Of a DNA stretch of 63,388 nt, positions 38,618 through 47,262 are shown one piece after another. Positions within the stretch are counted from its first letter, which is position 1. Each line of letters starts with the position of its first letter. This DNA comes from Prevotella sp. (GTDB taxonomy: Bacteria; Bacteroidota; Bacteroidia; Bacteroidales; Bacteroidaceae): NCBI GenBank assembly GCA_017483805.1, contig JAFUUL010000127.1, positions 1 through 63,388 on the forward strand, read 5' to 3'. The position numbers and the translations under genes were made by a program. The notes beneath the pieces are model-generated. The model saw nothing but the letters and a program-made list of their open reading frames with translations, was not told the origin of the DNA and searched no databases.

Positions 38618-41600
38618 ATGATACTCTTCTTCAAGACTCCCTCACAGAGTGTGATAGCCACTCAGGTGGACCATCAACTCAACCAAGACGAAGTAAAGGA
38701 ACTGTGCTGGCTCTACGGCGACGCCACGCTGCTTAACGAGCAGACGCTCAGCGGATTCTTTGTAGGTCCGCGCCGCGAGATGGTCACCCCGTGGTCGACC
38801 AACGCCGTGGAAATTACCCAGAACATGAACCTGAAAGGCATCAGCCGCATAGAGGAATACTTCCCCGTCAGCAGCAAGGATGCCGACCACGACCCGATGC
38901 TGCAGCGTATGTATGAGGGCCTGGATCAGGACATCTTTACGATCAACATCAAGCCGGAGCCCATCAAGCATGTGGAGAATCTGGAGGAATACAACGAGCA
39001 GGAGGGTCTGGCCCTCTCGCCCGAAGAGATAGAGTATCTGCACGGACTGGAGAAGCAGAACGGCCGTCCGCTGACCGACTCGGAGATATTCGGCTTCGCC
39101 CAGATTAACTCTGAGCACTGCCGTCACAAGATATTCGGCGGCACCTTTATCATTGACGGCAAGGAGATGGAGTCGAGCCTCTTCGCCATGATCAAGAAGA
39201 CCACGCAGGAGAACCCCAACCAGATTCTCTCGGCCTACAAGGATAATGTAGCCTTCGCCCAAGGTCCCGTTGTGGAGCAGTTTGCCCCGAAAGACCAGTC
39301 GACCAGCGACTACTTCCAGGTGAAGGACATAGAGAGTGTCATCTCGCTGAAGGCCGAGACGCACAACTTCCCCACCACTGTGGAGCCGTTCAACGGCGCC
39401 GCCACAGGTACGGGCGGCGAGATTCGCGACCGCATGGGCGGTGGTGTCGGCTCGTGGCCCATTGCCGGAACAGCCGTCTACATGACCGCCTATCCCCGTC
39501 TGGCCTCCCCCAACCCCTCCGAAGGAGGGGAGAGCGTTGCCCGTGACTGGGAGGACATTCTGCCCGTACGTCAGTGGCTCTATCAGACGCCCCAGCAGAT
39601 TCTGACTAAGGCCTCGAATGGTGCCAGTGACTTCGGCAATAAGTTCGGACAACCGCTCATCTGCGGTTCCGTGCTGACCTTTGAGCACCAGGAGGGCAAA
39701 GAGAAATATGCCTACGACAAAGTGATCATGCTGGCCGGCGGTGTGGGCTATGGCACCAAGCGCGACTGTCTGAAGAAGGAGCCCCAGAAAGGCAACAAGG
39801 TCGTGGTGGTCGGTGGCGACAACTACCGCATCGGACTGGGCGGCGGCTCCGTGTCTTCCGTTGATACTGGCCGATACAGCAATGGTATCGAACTGAATGC
39901 CGTGCAGCGTGCCAACCCCGAAATGCAGAAGCGTGCCTACAATCTGGTGCGTGCCCTCTGCGAGGAGGATGTGAACCCCGTTGTCTCTATCCACGACCAC
40001 GGTTCGGCCGGTCACCTGAACTGCCTCTCCGAGTTGGTGGAGGAGTGCGGTGGCGAAATCGACATGACCAAACTGCCCATCGGCGACCAGACGCTTTCTT
40101 CGAAGGAGATCATTGCCAACGAGAGTCAGGAGCGCATGGGACTGCTCATCGACGAGAAGCACATCGAACATGTACGCCGTATTGCAGAGCGTGAGCGTGC
40201 CCCGCTTTATGTGGTCGGCGAGACCACTGGCGACGCCCACTTCTCGTTTAAGCAGGGCGACGGCGTGAAGCCTTTCGACCTCGACGTGGCCCAGATGTTC
40301 GGCCACTCGCCGAAAACCATCATGCGCGACAACACCGTGGAGCGGCACTACGCCCCGGTAGAGTATACTGGACAATCAGGAAAGGCCAGAATATCCGGCG
40401 AACAGTTCACCGAATATCTGGAGCGTGTGCTCCAGTTGGAGGCCGTCGCCTGCAAGGACTGGCTGACCAACAAGGTGGACCGCTCGGTGACGGGTAAGAT
40501 AGCCCGCCAGCAGTGTCAGGGCGAGATACAGTTGCCGCTGAGCGACTGTGGCGTGGTGGCACTGGACTACCGCGGACAGAAGGGCATAGCCACTGCGCTG
40601 GGCCATGCACCGCAGGCCGGTCTGGCCTCGCCCGAGAAGGGCAGCGTGCTCTCTGTGGCTGAGGCCTTGACGAATATCGTCTGGGCACCGCTGGCTGAGG
40701 GCCTCGACTCAGTGTCGCTCTCTGCCAACTGGATGTGGCCCTGCCGCTCGCAGGAGGGTGAGGATGCCCGCCTCTATGCTGCCGTCAAGGCGCTGAGCGA
40801 CTTCTGCTGCGACCTGCATATCAACGTGCCGACGGGCAAGGACTCGCTGTCGCTCTCGCAGCAGTATCCCAACGGCGAGAAGATCATCTCCCCGGGAACG
40901 GTCATCGTAAGTGCCGGTGGCGAGGTGAGCGACGTGAAGAAGGTGGTGAGCCCCGTGCTGGTCAACGACAAGCGCGCCTCGCTCTATCATATCGACCTCT
41001 CGTTCGACGAGCAGCGACTGGGCGGCTCAGCATTTGCCCAGAGCCTGGGCAAGATTGGCGACGATGTGCCCACGGTGAAGAATCCCGAATATTTTGCCGA
41101 TGGCTTCAACGCCATACAGGAACTCATCAACCGCGGCTGGATCTTGGCCGGTCACGACATCTCGGCCGGCGGCCTCATCGTGGCCCTGCTGGAGATGACC
41201 TTCGCCAACACCAAGGGCGGTCTGCACATCAATCTGCACGACCTCTGTCAGGATGGCGATATCGTGAAGGCACTCTTCGCTGAGAATCCGGGTGTAGTGA
41301 TTGAGGTGAGCGACGAGCATAAGTTTGAGTTCAAGGAGTTCATGGAGGACCAGGGCATCGGCTATGCCAAGATAGGCTATCCCGTGGAGGACAGCCGCAG
41401 CATTGTGGTCAAGGCCGATGATCAGGAACTGACCTTCGACATCGACCACCTGCGCGACGTCTGGTATAAGACCTCTTACCTGCTCGACCGCAAGCAGTCG
41501 TTCAACGGCAAGGCCCTTGAGCGCTTTGAGAACTACAAGAAGCAGCCGCTGGAGATGAAGTTCCCCAAGGGCTTCACCGGCAAACTGGCTCAGTATGGCA

Positions 41601-42376
41601 TCAGTGCCGACCGCCGCGAGATGACCGGCATTAAGGCCGCCATCATTCGCGAGAAGGGCACCAACGGCGAGCGTGAGATGGCCTACTCGATGTATCTGGC
41701 AGGCTTCGACGTGAAGGACGTGATGATGACCGACCTCATCAGTGGTCGCGAGACGCTGGAGGACATCAACCTGATAGTCTTCTGTGGCGGCTTCTCTAAC
41801 AGCGACGTGCTGGGCTCTGCCAAGGGCTGGGCAGGTGCATTCCTCTTCAACCCGAAGGCCAAGGAAGCACTGGATAAGTTCTATGCCCGCAAGGACACCC
41901 TGTCGCTCGGCATCTGCAATGGTTGCCAGTTGATGGTGGAACTGGGGCTGACAGGCGCAGCAGGAGCAAAAATGCTGCACAACGACAGCCATAAGTTTGA
42001 GAGCGAGTTCATCAGCCTGAGCATTCCGCAGAACAACTCGGTGATGTTCGGCAGCCTGAGCGGCAGCAAACTCGGCCTGTGGGTGGCTCACGGTGAGGGT
42101 AAGTTCTCGTTGCCAGAGTCAGAGAGTGCTTACAATGTCATCGCCAAATACAACTATGCCGGCTATCCCGCCAATCCGAACGGCTCCGACTACAACGTGG
42201 CCGGCATCTGCTCGGCCGACGGTCGACACCTCTGCATGATGCCCCACCTGGAGCGTGCCATCTTCCCCTGGCAGAACGCCTGGTATCCCGCCGATCGCCG
42301 TCAGGACGAGGTGACGCCGTGGATTGAGGCCTTTGTCAACGCACGGAAGTGGATTGAGGAAAAGGTAAAAAAGTAA
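38618..42376 (+). CDS. purL: Phosphoribosylformylglycinamidine synthase, large single-chain form
   Basis: Purine synthesis step that turns FGAR into FGAM using glutamine and ATP. 1252 residues with the full order of domains: N-terminal (to about 180), FGAM synthase domains with EIFGFAQINSEHCRHKIF and SLKAETHNFPTTVEPFNGAA, a second AIRS-like half, and a C-terminal class I glutaminase with GICNGCQLMVELG (Cys) and the terminal His-Glu region around PHLERAIFPW. About 11 residues (296-306, ASPNPSEGGES) are encoded by half of a type A palindromic repeat between YPRL and RDWEDILPVRQWLY. Confidence 0.96.
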   Translation: MILFFKTPSQSVIATQVDHQLNQDEVKELCWLYGDATLLNEQTLSGFFVGPRREMVTPWSTNAVEITQNMNLKGISRIEEYFPVSSKDADHDPMLQRMYEGLDQDIFTINIKPEPIKHVENLEEYNEQEGLALSPEEIEYLHGLEKQNGRPLTDSEIFGFAQINSEHCRHKIFGGTFIIDGKEMESSLFAMIKKTTQENPNQILSAYKDNVAFAQGPVVEQFAPKDQSTSDYFQVKDIESVISLKAETHNFPTTVEPFNGAATGTGGEIRDRMGGGVGSWPIAGTAVYMTAYPRLASPNPSEGGESVARDWEDILPVRQWLYQTPQQILTKASNGASDFGNKFGQPLICGSVLTFEHQEGKEKYAYDKVIMLAGGVGYGTKRDCLKKEPQKGNKVVVVGGDNYRIGLGGGSVSSVDTGRYSNGIELNAVQRANPEMQKRAYNLVRALCEEDVNPVVSIHDHGSAGHLNCLSELVEECGGEIDMTKLPIGDQTLSSKEIIANESQERMGLLIDEKHIEHVRRIAERERAPLYVVGETTGDAHFSFKQGDGVKPFDLDVAQMFGHSPKTIMRDNTVERHYAPVEYTGQSGKARISGEQFTEYLERVLQLEAVACKDWLTNKVDRSVTGKIARQQCQGEIQLPLSDCGVVALDYRGQKGIATALGHAPQAGLASPEKGSVLSVAEALTNIVWAPLAEGLDSVSLSANWMWPCRSQEGEDARLYAAVKALSDFCCDLHINVPTGKDSLSLSQQYPNGEKIISPGTVIVSAGGEVSDVKKVVSPVLVNDKRASLYHIDLSFDEQRLGGSAFAQSLGKIGDDVPTVKNPEYFADGFNAIQELINRGWILAGHDISAGGLIVALLEMTFANTKGGLHINLHDLCQDGDIVKALFAENPGVVIEVSDEHKFEFKEFMEDQGIGYAKIGYPVEDSRSIVVKADDQELTFDIDHLRDVWYKTSYLLDRKQSFNGKALERFENYKKQPLEMKFPKGFTGKLAQYGISADRREMTGIKAAIIREKGTNGEREMAYSMYLAGFDVKDVMMTDLISGRETLEDINLIVFCGGFSNSDVLGSAKGWAGAFLFNPKAKEALDKFYARKDTLSLGICNGCQLMVELGLTGAAGAKMLHNDSHKFESEFISLSIPQNNSVMFGSLSGSKLGLWVAHGEGKFSLPESESAYNVIAKYNYAGYPANPNGSDYNVAGICSADGRHLCMMPHLERAIFPWQNAWYPADRRQDEVTPWIEAFVNARKWIEEKVKK
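39505..39532. repeat. Half of a type A palindromic element inside purL
   Basis: CTCCCCCAACCCCTCC-GAA-GGAGGGGAG, the same arm as in 13464-13575 but single. It keeps the frame. Confidence 0.7.
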
Positions 42377-42386
42377 AGAGGTAAAC

Positions 42387-42935
42387 GTGAATAACGTATA
42401 TTGGGATTCATTTAAGACCTTCTTCAAGATTGGCATGTTCACCCTCGGGGGTGGATATGCCATGATACCTATCATCGAGACTGAGGTGGTGGACAAGCAC
42501 CACTGGGTCTCGAAAGAGGAGTTTCTCGACCTGATTGCCATCGCCCAGAGTTGTCCGGGCATCTTTGCCATCAACATCAGCATCTTCATCGGCTACAAAT
42601 TGAAGAAGATTCCAGGCGCCATCGCTACGGCACTGGGCACCGCCCTGCCCTCGTTCCTCATCATTCTGGCCATAGCCATCTTCTTCCATCAGTTTGAGGA
42701 CAACCCCATCGTGGCCGCCATCTTCCGTGGCATCCGCCCTGCCGTGGTGGCCCTCATCGCTGTGCCCACGTTCAATCTGGCTAAGAGTGCCAACATCACG
42801 TGGTCCACCTGCTGGATTCCCATTGCCGGTGCGCTGGCCATCTATCTCATCGATGGCTTCTCGCCTATATACCTTATTATATTGGCAGGCGTCGGCGGCT
42901 GGGTCTATGGTAAATATGTTAAACCGACGGAGTGA
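42387..42935 (+). CDS. Chromate transporter (short ChrA-like), first of a pair
   Basis: 182 residues, one CHR domain with about six hydrophobic segments. Signature: KTFFKIGMFTLGGGYAMIPI at the N terminus and AIAQSCPGIFAINISIFIGY. Short CHR proteins work as paired halves and carry chromate or other oxyanions. It begins with GTG, 10 bp after purL, possibly continuing that transcript. It ends 26 bp before its partner. Confidence 0.85.
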   Translation: MNNVYWDSFKTFFKIGMFTLGGGYAMIPIIETEVVDKHHWVSKEEFLDLIAIAQSCPGIFAINISIFIGYKLKKIPGAIATALGTALPSFLIILAIAIFFHQFEDNPIVAAIFRGIRPAVVALIAVPTFNLAKSANITWSTCWIPIAGALAIYLIDGFSPIYLIILAGVGGWVYGKYVKPTE

Positions 42936-42961
42936 GAATCAAGAGTTAAGAATTAAGAGTT

Positions 42962-43543
42962 ATGGATGCGGTACTGATTTATCTGGAACTGTTTTGGACC
43001 TTCTTCCTGATTGGGCTCTTTGGCTTCGGGGGCGGCTATGGTATGCTGTCGCTCATCCAGACGAAGGTGGTGCCCCAATGGATCACCACCGCCCAGTTCA
43101 CCGACATCGTCGCCATCAGTCAGATGACGCCTGGCCCCATCGGCATCAACTCGGCCACCTACTGCGGCTACATGGCCTGCCACAATGCGGGCTTGGGCAC
43201 CACTGCCTCGGTGCTTGGCTCGGCCATCGCCACGTTTGCGCTGGTGCTGCCCTCGCTCATCCTGATGATTATCATCGCCAAACTCTTCATCAAATACATG
43301 AACACACCCACGGTGCAGTCAGTCTTCACCGGTCTGCGCCCCGCTGTGGTGGGCCTGTTGGCTGCTGCCACGCTGCTGCTCTGCAATAAGGAGAACTTCT
43401 CCACACCGTCGGAGAACCCCTGGCAGTTCTGGATCAGCGTCGGTCTCTTCTTCGCCACCTTCATTGGCACCAAGGTCTACAAGGTCAACCCCATCAAGAT
43501 GATTGTCATGGCTGGCTTTGCCGGGCTGCTCCTCCTTTATTAG
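42962..43543 (+). CDS. Chromate transporter (short ChrA-like), second of a pair
   Basis: 193 residues, with FFLIGLFGFGGGYGMLSLIQ and AISQMTPGPIGINSATYCGY, the classic CHR motifs. The antiparallel partner of the upstream gene is expected to form a heterodimer in the inner membrane. A short type B repeat (CAAGAGTTAAGAATTAAGAG) fills the 26-bp gap up to its start codon. Confidence 0.86.
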   Translation: MDAVLIYLELFWTFFLIGLFGFGGGYGMLSLIQTKVVPQWITTAQFTDIVAISQMTPGPIGINSATYCGYMACHNAGLGTTASVLGSAIATFALVLPSLILMIIIAKLFIKYMNTPTVQSVFTGLRPAVVGLLAAATLLLCNKENFSTPSENPWQFWISVGLFFATFIGTKVYKVNPIKMIVMAGFAGLLLLY

Positions 43544-43656
43544 TCAACCGAGGCCGTCTATCATAGGAAAAAAAGGGGGACAACCCTGCTATCCTGCTTC
43601 TCACGGAGTCAAGCCGCTCATTTGCAATGTGTTAGGGGTAGCAGGATTGCTTCTCA

Positions 43657-43689
43657 ACCCTGCTTCTACCCTGCTTCCACCCTGCTTCT
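43657..43689. repeat. Three 11-bp tandem repeats
   Basis: ACCCTGCTTCT, ACCCTGCTTCC and ACCCTGCTTCT. A looser copy lies near 43575. It is part of a gene-free region (43544-44082) that also holds the 22-bp array. Confidence 0.7.
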
Positions 43690-43708
43690 GGCTCGGAGCA
43701 ACTTTTCA

Positions 43709-43818
43709 TTTTGGCTGGAGCCGCAAGACCTTTTGGCTAGAGTCGCAAGGTCTTTTGACTGGAGCCGCAAGACCTTTTGGCTAGAGCCGCAAGACCTTTT
43801 GGCTGGAGGCGCAAGGAA
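43709..43818. repeat. Five 22-bp tandem repeats (minisatellite)
   Basis: The consensus starts TTTTGGCTGGAGCCGCAAGA and ends CC; there are five consecutive units with a few changes each. Each unit holds a GGCT-nn-AGCC-type palindrome. Since 22 is not divisible by three, a protein read through it would cycle frames, and the frames here have no recognisable protein, so it is treated as non-coding. Confidence 0.8.
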
Positions 43819-44007
43819 GTTTGAAGGCTTCTTTCTCCCGGTTTCAAGGCCATTTCCGCCCGGTTTTCGCCATACCTGTCCCCGATAACAAGCATCGCTA
43901 CGGGCGTAAAGTGCCATTGAAACGCGCCCAGCAGGGCCAGAAGCAGAATCTGGACGCCTTTTCTTTTTGCGAAAAAAAGCAAACATCTGCTAAATACGGA
44001 CCTAATA

Positions 44008-44039
44008 TTTGCCCATATCATACCTTTTTCGTACCTTTG
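44008..44039 (+). promoter_or_regulatory. Promoter of the OmpA-family lipoprotein gene
   Basis: TTTG (44008-44011), 20 nt, TACCTTTG (44032-44039), with a partial second TACCTTT upstream at 44020. Confidence 0.75.
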
Positions 44040-44082
44040 GCCGCGCCAACAACAGATTATTAACAAAAAATCATTGAAGGAT

Positions 44083-44940
44083 ATGAAAAAGAACATCATG
44101 TTTATCGCAATGGCCGGCCTCGTGCTGGTGAGCAGTTGCGCAAGTAAGAAAGAACTGGCCAGTTGTCGCGACGAGAACAAGTCGCTGACCTCTAACCTGC
44201 AGTCGACCAAGGAAGACCTGGCCGGCAAGAACGCCCGCATCACCTCGCTCGAGGAGCAGTTGGCCGCACAGAAGAAGGCCCTGCAAGAGCAGAAGGCAGC
44301 CTATGCCAAGTTGCAGGAGTCGCTGGACAAAAGTCTGAGCAACGCTTCGCAGAACAACGTCTCGATAGAGAAACTGGTCGACCAGATCAACGAGTCGAAC
44401 CAGTACATCCGTCACCTGGTGGAGGTGAAGTCGAAGAGCGACTCGCTGAACCTGGTGCTGACCAACAACCTGACCCGTTCGCTCTCGAAGGAGGAACTGA
44501 AGGAGGTCGACGTGCAGGTGCTGAAGGGCGTGGTCTACATCTCGCTGGCCGACAATATGCTCTATAAGAGCGGCTCTTATGAAATTAATGACCGTGCACA
44601 GGAGACGCTGTCGAAGATTGCCAAGATCATCACCGACTACAAGGACTACGACGTGCTGATCGAAGGCAACACCGACAATGTGCCCATCTCGCGCCAGAAC
44701 ATCCGCAACAACTGGGACCTCTCCTGTCTGCGTGCTTCGAGCGTGGTGCAGGAACTGCAGACCAAGTACGGTGTAGACCCGAAGCGCCTGACCGCTGGTG
44801 GCCGTGGTGAGTACAACCCCCTGCAGAGCAACGACACCGAGGTGGGCAAGCAGCGCAACCGCCGCACCCAGATTATCATCACGCCGAAACTCGACGAGTT
44901 CATGGAACTCATCGGCGAGGCTCCTGAAACTGAGAAGTAG
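44083..44940 (+). CDS. OmpA-family lipoprotein
   Basis: 285 residues. Lipoprotein signal with Cys after LVLVSS, then a long coiled coil (about residues 25-115, rich in heptads such as ITSLEEQLAAQKKALQEQKA) and a C-terminal OmpA domain that binds peptidoglycan (LIEGNTDNVPISRQNIRNNW, LSCLRASSVV, GRGEYNPLQSN and KQRNRRTQIIITPK). It links the outer membrane to the wall. It precedes the TonB-dependent receptor gene by 2-17 bp, depending on start choice. Confidence 0.9.
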   Translation: MKKNIMFIAMAGLVLVSSCASKKELASCRDENKSLTSNLQSTKEDLAGKNARITSLEEQLAAQKKALQEQKAAYAKLQESLDKSLSNASQNNVSIEKLVDQINESNQYIRHLVEVKSKSDSLNLVLTNNLTRSLSKEELKEVDVQVLKGVVYISLADNMLYKSGSYEINDRAQETLSKIAKIITDYKDYDVLIEGNTDNVPISRQNIRNNWDLSCLRASSVVQELQTKYGVDPKRLTAGGRGEYNPLQSNDTEVGKQRNRRTQIIITPKLDEFMELIGEAPETEK

Positions 44941-44957
44941 AAGTGGGGCTCAGCCGA

Positions 44958-46943
44958 ATGCGACTACTGCCTATAGGCATCCTGTTGATGCTTTGCACTA
45001 CCGTCTTTGGACAGACCGTTGACAGCATAACGACTGACTCCATCAAGACGATGAGCCTGAACGACGTGACCATCACGGCACGGCGTTCAGGCACTCATCG
45101 CATCAAGGGTGCTGAGAATGCAGCAGTCATTGGGCGCGAGGAATTGTTCAGGGCTGCCTGTTGCAATCTGGGGGAGAGTTTCACCACCAATCCTTCCGTC
45201 GACGTGAACTACAGCGATGCAGCGACAGGCGCCAAACAGATCAGGCTGTTGGGACTGAGCGGTACCTATGTGCAGATGCTCACCGAGAATCTGCCCAACT
45301 TCCGCGGGGCCGCCGCACCCTATGCCCTCGACTACGTGCCTGGGCCGTGGATGAAGAGCATTCAGGTGTCGAAGGGTGCCTCGTCGGTGCGCAATGGCTA
45401 CGAGAGCATCACGGGACAGATTGACGTGGAATATCTGAAGCCGGATGATGACCAGGGACTCACCGTGAATCTCTATGGCAACACCTTGGGACGGCTGGAG
45501 GCCAACGCCGATGCCAATGTGCATCTGGACGGCAGGCTGAGCACCGAACTGCTGCTGCACTATCAGGATGACTACGGACACCACGACCAAAATGATGATG
45601 GCTTCTTGGATCAGCCCAATGTGCGACAGTGGAACCTGCAGAACCGTTGGAAATGGCGGGGCGACCGTTATCTCTTTCATGGCGGTATCAGCATGGTGAA
45701 GGAGCAGCGCGACGGAGGGCAGACCCACCACACCGCTCCTGGCGTCCACCACCTTTATACTATCGGCATCGAGACCGACCGCTATGAGGGATACATGAAG
45801 CACGCTCTGGTGCTCAGCCCTGAGCACGGCACCAATGTGGCCCTGATGGGCAACGTGTCGCTTCACAAGACCGATGCCTGCTATGGCCTCAAGCAGTATG
45901 GCGTGGACGAGAAGAATGCCTACGCCCAGTTGATGTTCGAGACCAACTTCACGCCCCAGCACAATCTTTCGGTCGGGCTCTCGCTGAATCACGACTATCT
46001 GAAGGAAGAGGTTTTCGTGAACGGTGCCACTCCCGCATCGACTCAGGAGACCACGCCAGGCGCCTATGCCCAGTACACCTATACGCTCGACACGCGGCTT
46101 ACGCTGATGGCAGGCCTCCGTGCCGACCACAGCAGCCACTATGGCACCTTTGTCACGCCCCGCTTCCACCTGAAGTTCACCCCCGTGGAGGCTCTCACCT
46201 TCAGGCTCTCTGCCGGCAAGGGCTATCGCACGGTTCATGCGTTGGCTGAAAACAACTATCTGCTGGCCAGCGGACGGGCACTCGTCATCGACGACCTTGA
46301 GCAGGAGAGTGCCTGGAACTACGGCGTGAGCAGTTCGCTCTATGTGCCCCTGTTCGGCAAGACGCTGAAACTGAACGCCGAGTACTACCACACCCGCTTC
46401 AGCCATCAGGCCGTCATCGACTACGATACCGATCCCACGCAGATACATATTGCCAACCTCGACGGACGCTCCTACTCCAATACGGTGCAGGTGGATGCCA
46501 CCTATCCCGTAGTCAGCGGGCTGGAACTGACGGCTGCTTGGCGATGGAACGACGTGAAGACTACCTATGGTGGCGTGCTGATGGAGAAGCCGCTTACCAG
46601 CCGTTACAAGGGTCTGGTGACAGCCAGTTACAAGACACCGCTCGGACTGTGGCAGGCCGACGTGACACTCCAACTGAATGGCGGCGGACGCCTGCCCAGC
46701 ACCCAAATCCCATGGGACACGCACTTTTCTGCTTACGAGCAGTTGTCGGCACAGGTCACCCGTTGGTTCCGCCACTTCTCTGTATATATAGGCGGTGAGA
46801 ACCTGACTGGCTTCCATCAGCAGCAGACCATAGTCAATGCCGCCGACCCGTGGAGCCCGGCCTTCGACCCCACCATGGTGTGGGGGCCGGTGCATGGGGC
46901 AATGGCCTATGCCGGAGTCCGTATCAACATTGGAAGACTGTAA
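44958..46943 (+). CDS. TonB-dependent outer-membrane receptor, probably for a metal complex
   Basis: 661 residues from MRLLPIGILLMLCTTVFGQ; a GTG 15 bp upstream is possible. The plug domain has MSLNDVTITARR (TonB-box-like), QIRLLGLSGTYVQMLTENLP and VSKGASSVRNGYESITGQID, followed by a 22-strand barrel. It lacks the carboxypeptidase-like domain of SusC proteins, so resembles siderophore or metal receptors. The HMA-domain gene directly after it points to copper or another soft metal; this is inferred from context. Confidence 0.85.
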   Translation: MRLLPIGILLMLCTTVFGQTVDSITTDSIKTMSLNDVTITARRSGTHRIKGAENAAVIGREELFRAACCNLGESFTTNPSVDVNYSDAATGAKQIRLLGLSGTYVQMLTENLPNFRGAAAPYALDYVPGPWMKSIQVSKGASSVRNGYESITGQIDVEYLKPDDDQGLTVNLYGNTLGRLEANADANVHLDGRLSTELLLHYQDDYGHHDQNDDGFLDQPNVRQWNLQNRWKWRGDRYLFHGGISMVKEQRDGGQTHHTAPGVHHLYTIGIETDRYEGYMKHALVLSPEHGTNVALMGNVSLHKTDACYGLKQYGVDEKNAYAQLMFETNFTPQHNLSVGLSLNHDYLKEEVFVNGATPASTQETTPGAYAQYTYTLDTRLTLMAGLRADHSSHYGTFVTPRFHLKFTPVEALTFRLSAGKGYRTVHALAENNYLLASGRALVIDDLEQESAWNYGVSSSLYVPLFGKTLKLNAEYYHTRFSHQAVIDYDTDPTQIHIANLDGRSYSNTVQVDATYPVVSGLELTAAWRWNDVKTTYGGVLMEKPLTSRYKGLVTASYKTPLGLWQADVTLQLNGGGRLPSTQIPWDTHFSAYEQLSAQVTRWFRHFSVYIGGENLTGFHQQQTIVNAADPWSPAFDPTMVWGPVHGAMAYAGVRINIGRL

Positions 46944-46956
46944 TCAATTAAGCAAT

Positions 46957-47262
46957 ATGAAGAAGACTATCCTTTTGTTCGTACTGGTGCTGACCGCCGT
47001 GGTCTGCCAGGCGAAAGACATTAAGACCGTGGTGGTCACTACCACGCCGCAGATGCATTGCGCTACCTGCGAAAAGAAAATCAAGGGCAACCTGCGTTTC
47101 GAGAAAGGGGTGAAGAAGATAGAGACCGATATCCCCGCACAGACCGTCACCATCGAGTATGATGCTGAGAAGACCAACGTAGAGAAACTGCTCAAGGCCT
47201 TCCCCAAGTTCGGCTACGAGGCAAAACCCGTAGAGCCGAAGACTCCCCAGAAATCCAAATAG
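46957..47262 (+). CDS. Periplasmic heavy-metal-associated (HMA) domain protein
   Basis: 101 residues. The signal peptide MKKTILLFVLVLTAVVCQA is followed by one HMA domain with the metal-binding motif MHCATCEKKI. This is a copper- or mercury-type carrier fold outside the inner membrane. It starts 13 bp after the receptor gene and forms one unit with it. It converges with the giant surface-protein gene, with stop codons adjacent. Confidence 0.88.
   Translation: MKKTILLFVLVLTAVVCQAKDIKTVVVTTTPQMHCATCEKKIKGNLRFEKGVKKIETDIPAQTVTIEYDAEKTNVEKLLKAFPKFGYEAKPVEPKTPQKSK

Noticed and set aside
43709..43818. CRISPR array at the 22-bp repeats
   Set aside because: Units are directly adjacent with no spacers between them.
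43503..43888. Small plus-strand frames across the 22-bp array (FWLEPQDLLA-type repeats)
   Set aside because: The repeat unit is not a multiple of three, no start or promoter fits, and two overlapping frames look equally protein-like.
43666..44243. Minus-strand frames across the same array and the OmpA promoter
   Set aside because: They read through a strong plus-strand promoter and into the OmpA gene; no recognisable domain.
45087..46895. 602-codon frame opposite the TonB-dependent receptor
   Set aside because: Antisense shadow; the plus frame has plug and barrel motifs and a signal peptide.
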